DNA of 64,000 nt. Origin: Strigops habroptila (lineage: Eukaryota; Chordata; Aves; Psittaciformes; Psittacidae). Position numbers and translations under genes: made by a program. Location: assembly GCF_004027225.2 (NCBI RefSeq), contig NC_044277.2:137077057-137141056 (forward strand), read 5' to 3'. The notes below the pieces were generated by a model that did no database searches, was not told the DNA's origin, and saw nothing but the letters and a program-made list of their open reading frames with translations. Numbering within the stretch: the first letter of the stretch is position 1; every line of letters starts with the position of its first letter. Positions 13,601-63,660 of this stretch are shown here, piece by piece.

Positions 13601-14378
13601 ATCCATTACCCGACCCAACCGGGGGTCTCCCGGGAGCAGGCAGTGCGGGGTGGAAAGCCGGGGCTTTAGGAGGAACCCCCCTCGGCTGCCCCCCGACCCC
13701 CCAGCCGGTATGAAGCGGAGATGTCCAGCCCCGGGGTATCCCCCGCCGCTCCGGCGGCCTCGGTTTTGTAACGATGCCCCTGGGACTCCCAAGGAGTCAT
13801 GTCGTGACAGCGCTCTGTCGAGGCAGAAGCCGTGTGTTTGAGGATCACCTCGAGGTCCTCCCGCGGGAGGAAGGGTGACAATACAAACTCCCCTCCATTG
13901 CCGGGATGCGCGGTTGTGCCAGTCATCGTATTTTCGGCCACTGAAGATACCGAGCAATGCGACAGGCGACCCCTCGATCGGCGGCATCGAGCCAAATGTG
14001 CCCCGGGGGAGGTCGGTGGGAACGCCGGTCCCTATTGTCCCTTCACGAGTGGGTCCGGCAGCGCCGCGGGGGCACACGGAAGGGGGACCACGCGTGTGCT
14101 GCGGGCGGCGGGTCGCTCCAAATCGCTTTTCTCCGTTGAGTGGGCAGGGAGCGAGAGATCGACAGGCAGAGGTGCGGGGAGATGAGTAAAACGCCTCGCA
14201 AATACAATACGCCGCTGCGCCCTTCCCGCAGGCGAGCTCCCCGTCAGGGGACTCGGGAAAATAAAAGAGAGGGGGGAAAAAATCCCCACTACTTGAACCT
14301 TCGGGAAATTGAAGGGGGGGTTTTCCCGGTGCCGCTGCCAAGCCCAGGATTTTTGTTTTCTCTCCCAGCATGCGTTGA

Positions 14379-14420
14379 TGACATCACGAAGTGCCCCTTC
14401 TTTGTGTGTCAGTGATGTCA
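14379..14420. promoter_or_regulatory. Inverted pair of CRE/ATF-like octamers
   Basis: TGACATCA at 14379-14386 and its reverse complement TGATGTCA at 14413-14420 face each other with 26 bp between them, inside the CpG island. Both differ from the consensus CRE (TGACGTCA) at one base. Each is followed by a similar AAGTGC word. Binding by ATF/CREB-type factors is inferred from the motif only. Confidence 0.4.
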
Positions 14421-14551
14421 CCAAGTGCAGTGTGGGGGACAATGGAATCCTGAACTCCGGGCGAGTGGGAAGCGGCTGCTCCTGCTGCGGGTTCGGCGCT
14501 GAGCCGGGGGAGGGAAGGGAGGACACAGCTGCTGCTTTGGGGCCGAAACAG

Positions 14552-14720
14552 GTGAGAGACGGGAAAGATGCCGGGGATTCCTTTCGGCTTGCAGGGGGGG
14601 GGACACTTTGGGCTGGGCTCTTTTTTTTTTTTCACTCCCCCCCCGAATCCCTCCTTATTGCCTTCCCACTGAGACAGGTGAGAAGTTGCTGCTGCTGTTG
14701 GAGAGACAAAGCAGGTGAGG
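14552..14720 (+). promoter_or_regulatory. Cluster of three CAG/GTGAG donor-like (E-box) sites
   Basis: Three strong donor-like junctions occur within about 165 bp of the CpG island: CAG/GTGAGA with the intron GT at 14552, CAG/GTGAGA at 14678 and CAG/GTGAGG at 14715. They could end alternative non-coding first exons of UBE2E1. Each also contains the E-box CAGGTG recognised by Snail/ZEB-type factors, so a protein-binding role is equally possible. Confidence 0.3.
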
Positions 14721-15187
14721 CAGGGAAAAAGCTTTGGGGTTGAAACAGTTGTAAGAATAGGAAGAAAGCGAGCAGCTCCCCCCCCCCCTCCCCAAGCCTG
14801 ATAGCCCCACTCAGCATTAAAAAGCATCCCGGGAGCTTGCCCCCGCTCCCAGCCACCTGCCTCGATCGCTTCCCTGTGGGGGTCTCGCACGGAAGCAGCG
14901 GAGGAGCCGGGGAGGGCGTTTATCCCCCCCGCCGCCCCGACACCCCTGCAGGTTACTTTCCAGAGGGTCTCCATTAAAAACTCCCGTCCCCCTCCGGGCA
15001 CCCCTTTCCCCCTTCCCGCAGGGGCAGGATGGGGACACGCGGTGCCCGCGGGACCCCCCCTGCAGCCCCCGGCCCCATCTCCGCGTGAGGCAGCGGGTGC
15101 GCCGCGGCCCCGCCGCCCCTCAGCCCCGCTCGGCGGTGGGGGAGCAGCCAGGGAAGCCATTGCCTGTTTAATAGTTGCTGTTGCAGC

Positions 15188-15271
15188 ACTTCCGCTTCTC
15201 TCCCAGCGAGAGAGACACGAGTGGCCAGGCCCAGCCGCACCGAGGAGGAGCAGCCAGACACAAAGGGAGAG
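15188..15271 (+). other. UBE2E1: Probable non-coding exon 1 of UBE2E1 (start uncertain)
   Basis: A GA-rich 5' leader-like stretch ends at a donor-like junction, GAGAG/GTAGGG, with the intron beginning at 15272. Its 5' boundary is set arbitrarily at the ETS-like ACTTCCGC core. The next acceptor with a pyrimidine tract (TCTCCTCTCCAG, ending 16616) lies 27 nt before the start codon, which implies a non-coding first exon. Transcript data would be needed to fix the start. Alternative first exons could use the donor cluster at 14552-14720. Confidence 0.4.
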
Positions 15272-16643
15272 GTAGGGGGACGGGGCAACCCCCCGCTGCC
15301 CTCCCCGCCGGCCCCCCGGGGGTAGGGGCGAGGGGCAGGGCCGGCCGCGGCCCGGCGATGGGGCGGGAGGCGACGGAGCCGGTGGGGCAGGGGGATCGCG
15401 CCTGGGGCTGTCAGGTACCGCTGTCCCCCCGGCCCTGCGGGCCCGCGGCCGGGGGAGCTCGGCCGGGCCCCCCTGCCCCCGGCGGAGGGGCGGCAGCGAG
15501 GGCGGCCCGGCAGGGGCAAGGGCGGGGGCTCCCCGGGCGCCCTGGGAGGGAGGCGGCCGTGTGCCGGCCCCCCGGCCCGCTGCTGCCCCGCCGCCGCTCG
15601 CCCCGGGCCCGCGGCTGCCCCCCTCGCTGCCGCCCGAACTCTCCCGGGGTGCCCTGCCTGCCCCCCCCCATCCATCTCGACGCCTTCTCGCCCCTCTCGG
15701 GTGCGGACCTGCCCTTGGTACCCCACCGTGCTTGTCCTGCTGCCCTGTGCCCCCGAGGTGCTCGCATGAAACCGGGCTGTCTCCCTTCGACACCCCGCTG
15801 CACTCTCCCTGCCACCGGCCTCCCCAGGCCCTCTGCTCTCACCCCTTGTAGGCCCTGGCCCTTCGTCTCCCCTCCAGCACCCCCCTCAGCACAGACCCGG
15901 TGTTCCCTTCCCCTTTGCTGGCATGTCTCTCGGTGCAGAGGGCCTCAGGGGGTCCCCTCCATGTACCCGACTCACTGCTTAGCCATTCCCCTTTATTCCC
16001 CCCCATTCCTGCCCCCCCTTGCTCCCAACACCCAATCCAGCAGGCAGGGGTTATCCAGCAGGCAGGGGTTTCCCCACCGCAGGTCACAGATCCTCTTTCG
16101 GGGTCTCCCCCCTTTTGCCAGTGATGCCCCACTTCCATTTTAGTGCTAGTGATGGTCACCCCCCCTCCAGCCCCATCCCTTCCCACCTCCCCCACGTGCC
16201 TCCCGGGAACCCAAGGGACCGGAGCTGTTCCATTTTTATCTCCTACACCCCTAGGCTGGATAGTGGTGGGTGGTGATGGCTCCTCTTGTGTGTGCAGTTT
16301 GGGGGAGATTAGAAGGAATTGCGTTGAGCTTCCCTGATCCTCACAGTCGTCCTCCTTCCAGTCTCTTCTCTCATTTCACACATGCTTTCTGAGAGGAAGC
16401 TTTAAAAGTCTCTTTTCCCCTGCTCCTCAGTGTTACTAGTGCAGGGGAGGCTACTGCTCCTGCTGCTTCGGCTGTGGGGGCCTGAAGAGGAGAGGGAGAC
16501 ACAAGGACCCTTTAAAAGGAGCATGGCCCAAACACAGAGCGAAATTGTCAGCAGCCTTTCTCTGTGTGTTTGTGTTCACTGTTTGTTCCCCACGCCCCAT
16601 GGTGTCTCCTCTCCAGGTTGGGGTGTGTGGTGGGGGGGTCGCT

Positions 16644-57836
<41,193 letters not shown>

Positions 57837-58487
57837 ATAAGATTTTTGTGAAACTCTTACATTATTTGTCTGTGATGGAAAGAGCTGCTTATGATTTTGA
57901 AGGGGTGGGGGGAGGGAGGGTGCTGGTAAAGAGTAGGGTATTTCTATAACAGATTTTATTCAGTCTTTTATTTCCTAAGATTTTGTTGTTGTAACTTAAG
58001 GTATCTTGCTACAGTAGACAGCTAGGATTGGGAATAGCATATTTTAAGACTGTAATTAGTTCAGCAATATTAGCTCACATATAGTACCGAGGAGAATGTA
58101 AACTTCTTAGACTTCTTTGGTTTTCAATTTGCTTGCAATATGTAAAAGATTAAAACAGCTTAATTTTGTACAGGTACATATGTTGACATTTATGTAAAAG
58201 TCCTTTCAAGACTCTACACACTGTTTTTGCTTTTTGTTTTGTTTTAGGTTTGGGGCGGGTATTATGTTCTGGGTTGGGTTTGGAGTTGGTTTTTTCCTTC
58301 TTTTTTTTGTTTGTAAAAAGATGTTGGGATTGTTTTCCCCTATGGAGGGCACATTGGTATTTAACAATCCTTTTTAAAGACTGTCATCTCATGATCTGTG
58401 ATACGGAGAGGTGGATATATGGCCTCAAATATGAAATGAGAAGTAGTTAGTGTATTATTTTATAAGCCAATCTATCTTTGTGAAAAG

Positions 58488-58493
58488 AATAAA
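58488..58493 (+). terminator. UBE2E1: Polyadenylation signal AATAAA (proximal)
   Basis: A canonical hexamer lies about 650 nt after the UBE2E1 stop codon. Use of the site is inferred. Confidence 0.55.
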
Positions 58494-58626
58494 GGTCTTA
58501 ATCAGGACTTACGGTAACCTGTAGTGAAATACCTTAAGCTGTTTAACTGTAAGGCGTGGAATAGGAGTCACTCAGTGGATTGGTTGTATGTTGTGGGCTA
58601 CTTAAGTCTGCATTTGTTACTGTGCT

Positions 58627-58632
58627 AATAAA
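58627..58632 (+). terminator. UBE2E1: Polyadenylation signal AATAAA (distal)
   Basis: A canonical hexamer is followed nine bases later by a genome-encoded run of 14 A (58642-58655). The position fits a distal UBE2E1 cleavage site. Confidence 0.55.
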
Positions 58633-58848
58633 AAGATGTTTAAAAAAAAAAAAAAGAAGAGGACAAGATTTCTGCTTAGTGCCTCGCTTTGTCATTTTTC
58701 CAGAACAGCATCTCCCAGTATGCTTCGAGGATTACAGTATGGAATTATAGCCTTTAAAGGTGTTAACGGAGCAGTGTTGGTGCAGTGCTGTGCTCCCCTT
58801 GGCATGCCTTTTGCAGCCCCAGCAGTATGGAGCTGCCATAACTTTCAG

Positions 58849-58987
58849 ATTAGGATTAGGCATGCCAAAATGCCATTCAGGTTAGGATTAGGTGTAGGGT
58901 TCAGAGAGCCACAAAGACTACAGCTCCAGGGTGCTGGGTACCTCAGCCTCAGTTCCAAGATGCGGCTTGGATTAAGGTTAGGGTTCA
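58849..58987 (+). repeat. Degenerate telomere-like words
   Basis: Clusters of TTAGG-type words occur at 58849-58860 (ATTAGGATTAGG), 58879-58901 (GGTTAGGATTAGG, then GTAGGGTTC) and 58968-58986 (GGATTAAGGTTAGGGTTC). They are separated by unrelated sequence. They resemble decayed TTAGGG repeats but are not a continuous interstitial telomeric array. Confidence 0.45.
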
Positions 58988-59020
58988 AAAGAAGAGAATA
59001 TCTTCATGTTTTCACCTGCT

Positions 59021-59103
59021 GTAGTGGAAGGTGTCCCTGCCTGTGGCATGGAGGTTGGAACCGGATGATCCTTCCAACCCAAACCATTCTGTGATTCTGT
59101 GTG
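59021..59103 (+). mobile_element. CR1 LINE 3' end, sense
   Basis: GGTTGGAACCGGATGATCCT, then TCCAACCCAAACCATTCTGT, then GATTCTGTGTG match the CR1 3' end with a diverged terminal octamer. It is strongly 5'-truncated and lies downstream of the telomere-like words. Confidence 0.9.
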
Positions 59104-59794
59104 TTTCTGATGGAGTGGTCTGTTCCCACTTGGAAGAGAAGGAATCATGTCCTTTTAAGCTGGCAGAAGACACCTTAAAGGAGAGTAAAGGAGACTTAAT
59201 CTGTAGATCCTTTAACTAACTACAAAGTTTATCTCCTAGAGCCATGGTGTTTTTACTGAGGTGTGTCTCAACAGTGCAGTTAGTTGTGGATATAGCATTT
59301 TTGACCAGTCCTTTAAGGTAAAGGCTGGAAGTACAGATGCTTTTCACATGGCTAGTACTTCACCTTGTGACATTCTTCTGAGTGCTATGTGGTCATCTGC
59401 ACTCTTGGATTTGTTTTGTTACTTTACAGTAAATTCTGTATATATTTTATATATTTCTCTTCCTATCTATATATAGATCAAATCTAACTCTGTCCAAAGT
59501 AATCTGTGAATTAGAGATACCCTTCCTTTGCTTGGGTGGTTGTGGGCAGTAGTTTGTTAACCTCTGTTGAACTGTGGTACTTTGACACAATGTATGTTTT
59601 GGCGTATGAGATCCCTCAGCTGTTTAGCTCAGCCTAGGAAAATTATTGGTACATTATTACACCACACCGGGACCATCTCTGGTAACAGTTTCCTCCTCTC
59701 CTTTACCGAGTGAAGAGGTAAATGGCTTCATCTCAGCAGGTTTTTGTCAACTCCTTGCTTCGTGCTACCAGGACATGCCAAATTAGCTATTGTA

Positions 59795-59918
59795 GGGAGG
59801 GAGTGATTTGGGGTGACTGATCAGCACAGTGTTTATTCAGCAGGATAGAAGTTTAAGAGCAATAGAGAAAAATGGTTCAATTTACTGATTTATTTTTCTT
59901 TTTTATAGTAATTTTTCT
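59795..59918 (+). repeat. Direct repeat, copy 1 (124 bp)
   Basis: This segment begins GGGAGGGAGTGATTTGGGGT and ends in a T-rich tract with TTTTATAGTAATTTTTCT. It recurs at 60367-60491 with only a few differences (an extra C after GGGAG, TTTAAG/CTTAAG, ATGGTTC/ATGATTC). It lies immediately upstream of the coding-like segment and includes part of that segment's pyrimidine-rich acceptor region. Confidence 0.92.
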
Positions 59919-59937
59919 ATTATGTCTAATATGACAG

Positions 59938-60319
59938 CTCAGAAGATTCTGAATTAGAATCAGATGGAAAAGACTGCTTGGTAAACGCAAAGCAGGTGCC
60001 TTTAAATAAGGAAGGTGAAATGGAGATAAGGGAAACTAGTTGCAGCTACATGGATGGTGAACGGAATACGCTCAAGGCTGAAGTGTTGCCTGTGAAACAA
60101 AAGCTATCCAATACCTCATCCAGTTTGACTTGTGTGGCATCTTCGGATAACATCATTCCCCAAAGGGTAATGCTTTATAAATCAACAAAAAGTTTGGAAG
60201 AACTGTAGAAAGCTATTTCTAGATTGCAGAGAAGGGATCTTTTCCCATATAATCCGTCTGCATTGTTGAAACTACTGAGCCACATTGAGCAGATCAGTAA
60301 GAACATGAATCCACAATAA
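59938..60319 (+). pseudogene. Unidentified coding-like segment with one in-frame TAG
   Basis: A T-rich tract and ATGACAG acceptor precede a frame that reads protein-like to TAA at 60317-60319, apart from a single TAG at 60206-60208. It opens with an acidic stretch (SEDSELESDGKDC). A polar middle with KQVPLNKEGEMEIRE and SCSYMDGERNTLKAEV follows. After the TAG comes a helical-looking end (KAISRLQRRDLFPYNP, ALLKLLSHIEQISKNMNPQ). The two sides of the TAG are in the same frame, so the stop most likely interrupts a once-continuous exon, though termination at KSTKSLEEL is possible. I do not recognise the family. It may be a duplicated terminal exon, a pseudogene fragment or an exon of an unannotated bird gene. 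It lies between UBE2E1 and NKIRAS1, flanked by the 124-bp direct repeats. Confidence 0.45.
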
Positions 60320-60366
60320 TCCAAAGAAGTTTCCTAGTGGGGTTTTTTTTTTACCTAGTACGTATG

Positions 60367-60491
60367 GGGAGGGAGCTGATTTGGGGTGACTGATCAGCAC
60401 AGTGTTTATTCAGCAGGATAGAAGCTTAAGAGCAATAGAGAAAAATGATTCAATTTACTGATTTATTTTTCTTTTTTATAGTAATTTTTCT
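60367..60491 (+). repeat. Direct repeat, copy 2 (125 bp)
   Basis: Second copy of the 59795-59918 segment, in the same orientation and offset by 572 bp. It keeps the same acceptor-like T-rich end, but the sequence that follows (TCCATTATCGTGGGAAGAGA) does not repeat the coding-like segment. Confidence 0.92.
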
Positions 60492-63055
60492 CCATTATCG
60501 TGGGAAGAGACTGTCTAGTTTTGTAGTAGGTAAGTGATCCCAGTGACCTAGGATAGGTTTTGAGTCAGTGAAAGAGTAAGAACAAAATACATGTTCTTCC
60601 CTTTAGCTACTACATTACAGTCTGTACTGTACTTACTAACCCTATGTAAAACTGTACTACAGTGAGTTTCATTTTTACTGAGTACCAGCCACTGCATGTA
60701 GATTGCAGAGGAGATGCTACTTTTCCACCACTTGTCAATAAAATACTATGGTATTTAGAAAGAAAAATTGATTTGAGTGCTTAAAAAGCATCAGAATAAG
60801 CCTATGAAAGAAAACAGTGGGTGGTGGTTGTTTATGTGAATGCCCAATATGATTTAAACTTGTTTCTAATGAATTTAACCAAATCAAAGATAACATGTTT
60901 GCCTTTATGTAACCTCTTTGCAGAAATGGCCTTAGTCATTCAGAAGATCCCTTTTCCTTTTGCCTTTCTTAACACATTGTCAAGTTCTGCATGTCAAGGG
61001 AGTGAGTGAGCCAGCTGATCTCATACGACACAGCTCTAGCAGCCTACAGGTGACATCAGTCTTGGCAGTGGAATTGGCACCAAGTCTGCAGGATGCAGAA
61101 CCAGGAACCAGTCAGCTCCGTTCCTTCCATCTCCACACGTTTTAAGTCAATTCTTGTCAACCTGTACTCTACCGGCTCAAGAGTCAGCTTCAGTGATAAT
61201 GTGCAGTTAGCAGAGGTCTTTGCTTATTTTGGTTGATCAAAGCTGAATCAAGCTCCTTCTAGAAGTGTTCTGATGAGCTGAAGAGGAGGAACATAACCAA
61301 TTCCTTGGTGAGAGGTTGCAGCAAGGAGGTGAACCACTGCTGCTCTGAAGTCACCCCCACTTCCCAAGCACGCGGACAGATGCGCAGTCTTCTGCGTAAG
61401 GAGAAGCCTCAAGAACACGTGTGCTTGGTAGGAAATGAGTGAGGAGGGAGTGTTGTTCTGCAGCATCGCTGGGGACAATGACTACTACTAGCCAAGTTGG
61501 GGGAGGACATGTTATAGTGCTTACTCAGCTGCAGTGTTGCAATGGAAACAATTGTGTGTTTCTAGAAGGGCATTACACGAGCTTGCTCATTCATAATTGC
61601 TTTCTTATCTAATTCCTTGGCCACAGCAATCCAAACTATATTGAGCAAAGCACATAAACAGTTTCGTTTACCTTCATTGTAAGGGTAGGCATCCTGCTTA
61701 ATTTTTAGTGAATAGTACTGCTGCTCTGACATCAGTAATGCTGACGGACTTCATTTGTCAGTATTCGGGAAGAGCAATGCTATAACCACACAGTTTAATT
61801 GTGATTATTAAGCACACTTATATTTAGCAGTTATGGTATCACAGTGCAAATATTGCTCATGGTTTTGCTGACTTACAGTGAAATTCTCAATATTTATTCA
61901 AAACAAAATGAATTTAGTGGAAAATGGATTTCCATTACAATCTCCACCCCTGGTCCCTTTGAGCCAGGTTATAGGGTTTAACATTGCAATGAACTCCTCC
62001 TTTGCTCCTAGCCTGGCTATCAACAAGAGGTTTCTGCTACAGTAATTCCCATAACATGCAACTCAAGTCCCAGTTTACAACAGTTTAAAAGTATTTCCAT
62101 TACAATGACGGAAATGAGTACTTCAGTTCACCCCCTCTCCCCACTCTTGTCTTCAGGTACAAAGAAAAGCTAGTATCAGTTAGCATAAGAGGTCGTTAGA
62201 GGCTGAAAGCTGGCCACTCTATCTATGAATGGTTGCTCATTCTGTCCCTCTGTATCCAGTTTTGTTTAGTTCACTGGCAGGCTGACCTAGGACAGCAGAT
62301 TCCTGCAGCACAGGTTTCCCAGTGTGGAGAGTCAAACACGGCACACGCAGTTGTGCTCCTGCTGCTGGACCAAGGCCATTTGTACGGGTATTTCTGGGCA
62401 TTTGCCACAGGGATGTACCCAAAAGGCAGCCCCCTACACTCCCAAGCCCCTCTCACAAAGTAGTACAGCACTTTGTACTGGTTGTTATCCAGCCTGTAGC
62501 TTCATACCGAGGGTGGGTTACTGCAGCTGGGTTGAATGGCTGGGTAGGAGCATTCTGCAACGCACTAAGCAGAGCCCAGGCAGCGCCTCCTGCACACAGA
62601 AATGCTCTGTTCAATTTCTCAGCAAAATTATCACTCGTGTGAAGGTGACTGATTTGTACTGGACATGCTGGAACAAAACCACGTACAGCTATGTCGTCCT
62701 TCAGGTCGCAGTTAAACTAATGAGTGCTCTGAGAGCTTTTCTGGTTTGTACAAATAAATTCCTGAGCTGAAAGCGCTACTTGCCAGACTTTGCTGACAAG
62801 TTTCCTGTCAGGGTAGATCTGTTCTAGTATCTCCCACAAGATTTGGGGTTTTTTCTTTGTTTTTTTTCCTTCCAGACACGAGCAGAACTTCAGCAGCTCG
62901 ATCTGCTGATAGTTGTTCCTCCTGCCCCAAAACCTTCTGCAAGAACACACTGAACTCAGCCTCGTGCAGCATCAAAAAGCCCTGTGGCCCTGTTTAAAGT
63001 CAAAGGTAAAAGGACTGTTGCCATTAAAAACATATCCTCTCTCCAAACTGAATGC
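60492..63055. other. Intergenic DNA between UBE2E1 and NKIRAS1
   Basis: No gene is firmly supported. Two short + strand open segments look mildly protein-like: 60996-61145, ending in TAA, and 62876-62953, which follows a strong pyrimidine tract with CAG and ends in TGA. They are treated as observations only. Part of this stretch could also be a long NKIRAS1 3' UTR on the - strand. Confidence 0.5.
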
Positions 63056-63420
63056 TTTATTGCAGCCAGTACTATTTGTGACTAGAGGCTATAGCTCTGT
63101 CAGGGGGATTGCCTAATAAGCTTGTTGATTTGTCCCTCAACATGGCTGTATCCAGGCACAGTCAAAGCCCCAACTAGAGAGGTGTCCGCCTGTTCTACCC
63201 TGCTCTATAACCCTTGTTGCAAGATAACTCCTCTCGTTAAATGCTTTTTAGGGCTTTTATCACCAGTGACTTTATCAAGCCAACTCCACGAGAGGGAAGG
63301 ATACCTCTTAGCGATAAGCTTGCAGGTTTTATTGCTGAATGAGATTATTGCTTTAAGTGAAATTGTGAGAAGCATATGGCACAGAAAGGACTTAGGCTGT
63401 GACCTGGCAGCTTAGGTAGC
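63056..63420 (-). other. NKIRAS1: NKIRAS1 3' UTR (extent uncertain)
   Basis: On the - strand the sequence after the NKIRAS1 stop shows AATAAA signals at 63333-63328 and 63061-63056. The boundary is set at the more distal of the two, and the true 3' end may lie further left. Confidence 0.4.
63328..63333 (-). terminator. NKIRAS1: Polyadenylation signal candidate (proximal) for NKIRAS1
   Basis: TTTATT on the + strand reads AATAAA on the - strand, about 90 nt after the NKIRAS1 stop. Use is inferred. Confidence 0.35.
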
Positions 63421-63660
63421 TTAGTTATCACAGTTATTCCCTTTGCTCTTCCTTCCAGGCAAGGGAAATGTTGATTTGTTCTGGGACTGGGAGAGTTTGC
63501 TAGCTAAGAAGGTGAAGGGCTCAAGCAGCGTTTTCCGATCTGTCACAGTCACTTCCCACAGTCTCACTTTCTCAGCCCTTGCCCATTGCTGTGCTGCTTC
63601 TGTTTCCACTTGCCTTTGGTCCACGAGGTCAGTTTTGTTTCCCAAGACAATAACTGTTAC
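63421..63660 (-). CDS. NKIRAS1: NKIRAS1 (kappaB-Ras 1), last coding exon, partial gene
   Basis: This - strand exon follows a TTTTGTTTTGTTTGTAG acceptor (intron AG at 63662-63661) and encodes about 79 residues plus TAA at 63423-63421. It opens with [20 protein letters not shown], containing the G4 NKxD guanine-specificity motif. It continues with [20 protein letters not shown], where a Ras protein would have the G5 SAK region, and ends in [20 protein letters not shown] plus a polar tail. The FPLPGRK tail separates it from NKIRAS2. kappaB-Ras proteins are small atypical GTPases that bind IkappaB-beta and restrain NF-kB activation. The tail ends in CDN with no CAAX box, as expected for this family. 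The remaining, upstream exons lie beyond 64,000. The gene is convergent with UBE2E1. Confidence 0.95.
   Translation of the reverse strand, partial: VTVIVLGNKTDLVDQRQVETEAAQQWARAEKVRLWEVTVTDRKTLLEPFTFLASKLSQSQNKSTFPLPGRKSKGNNCDN

Larger units (their letters stand above)
13600..15850 (+). promoter_or_regulatory. UBE2E1: CpG island, presumed UBE2E1 promoter
   Basis: About 2.2 kb of very GC-rich, CpG-dense DNA stands out against AT-rich flanks and lies just 5' of the UBE2E1 coding start. No TATA box is evident. An ETS-type core (ACTTCCGC, 15188-15195), Sp1-like G/C boxes (for example around 15361) and paired CRE-like octamers (14379-14420) are present. This is the usual architecture of a vertebrate housekeeping promoter. 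Long open frames across the island on both strands reflect base composition and are not annotated as genes. The exact transcription start is not determined by sequence. Confidence 0.8.
57837..58645 (+). other. UBE2E1: UBE2E1 3' UTR (end estimated)
   Basis: The stretch after the stop is AT-rich with a G-rich tract (57901-57921) and T-rich tracts. Two AATAAA signals (58488-58493 and 58627-58632) give probable ends near 58.51 and 58.65 kb. The exact cleavage site is not visible from sequence. Confidence 0.65.

Noticed and set aside
13550..14371. Open frame of 273 codons on the - strand
   Set aside because: Same base-composition effect in the CpG island, with no recognisable family. A divergent transcript is possible but not supported.
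14384..15793. Very long open frame on the - strand (469 codons) in the CpG island
   Set aside because: It is rich in Gly, Ala, Pro and Arg, several other frames are equally open, and no domain is visible. It is an effect of GC-rich sequence with few stop codons.
15175..16143. Open frame of 322 codons on the + strand overlapping the proposed exon 1
   Set aside because: Pro/Ala/Arg-rich, crosses the probable exon 1 donor, and does not join in frame to the UBE2E1 start. Treated as an artefact.
16545..16643. Upstream in-frame ATG for UBE2E1
   Set aside because: It lies before the acceptor ending at 16616. The conserved protein begins at the ATG at 16644.
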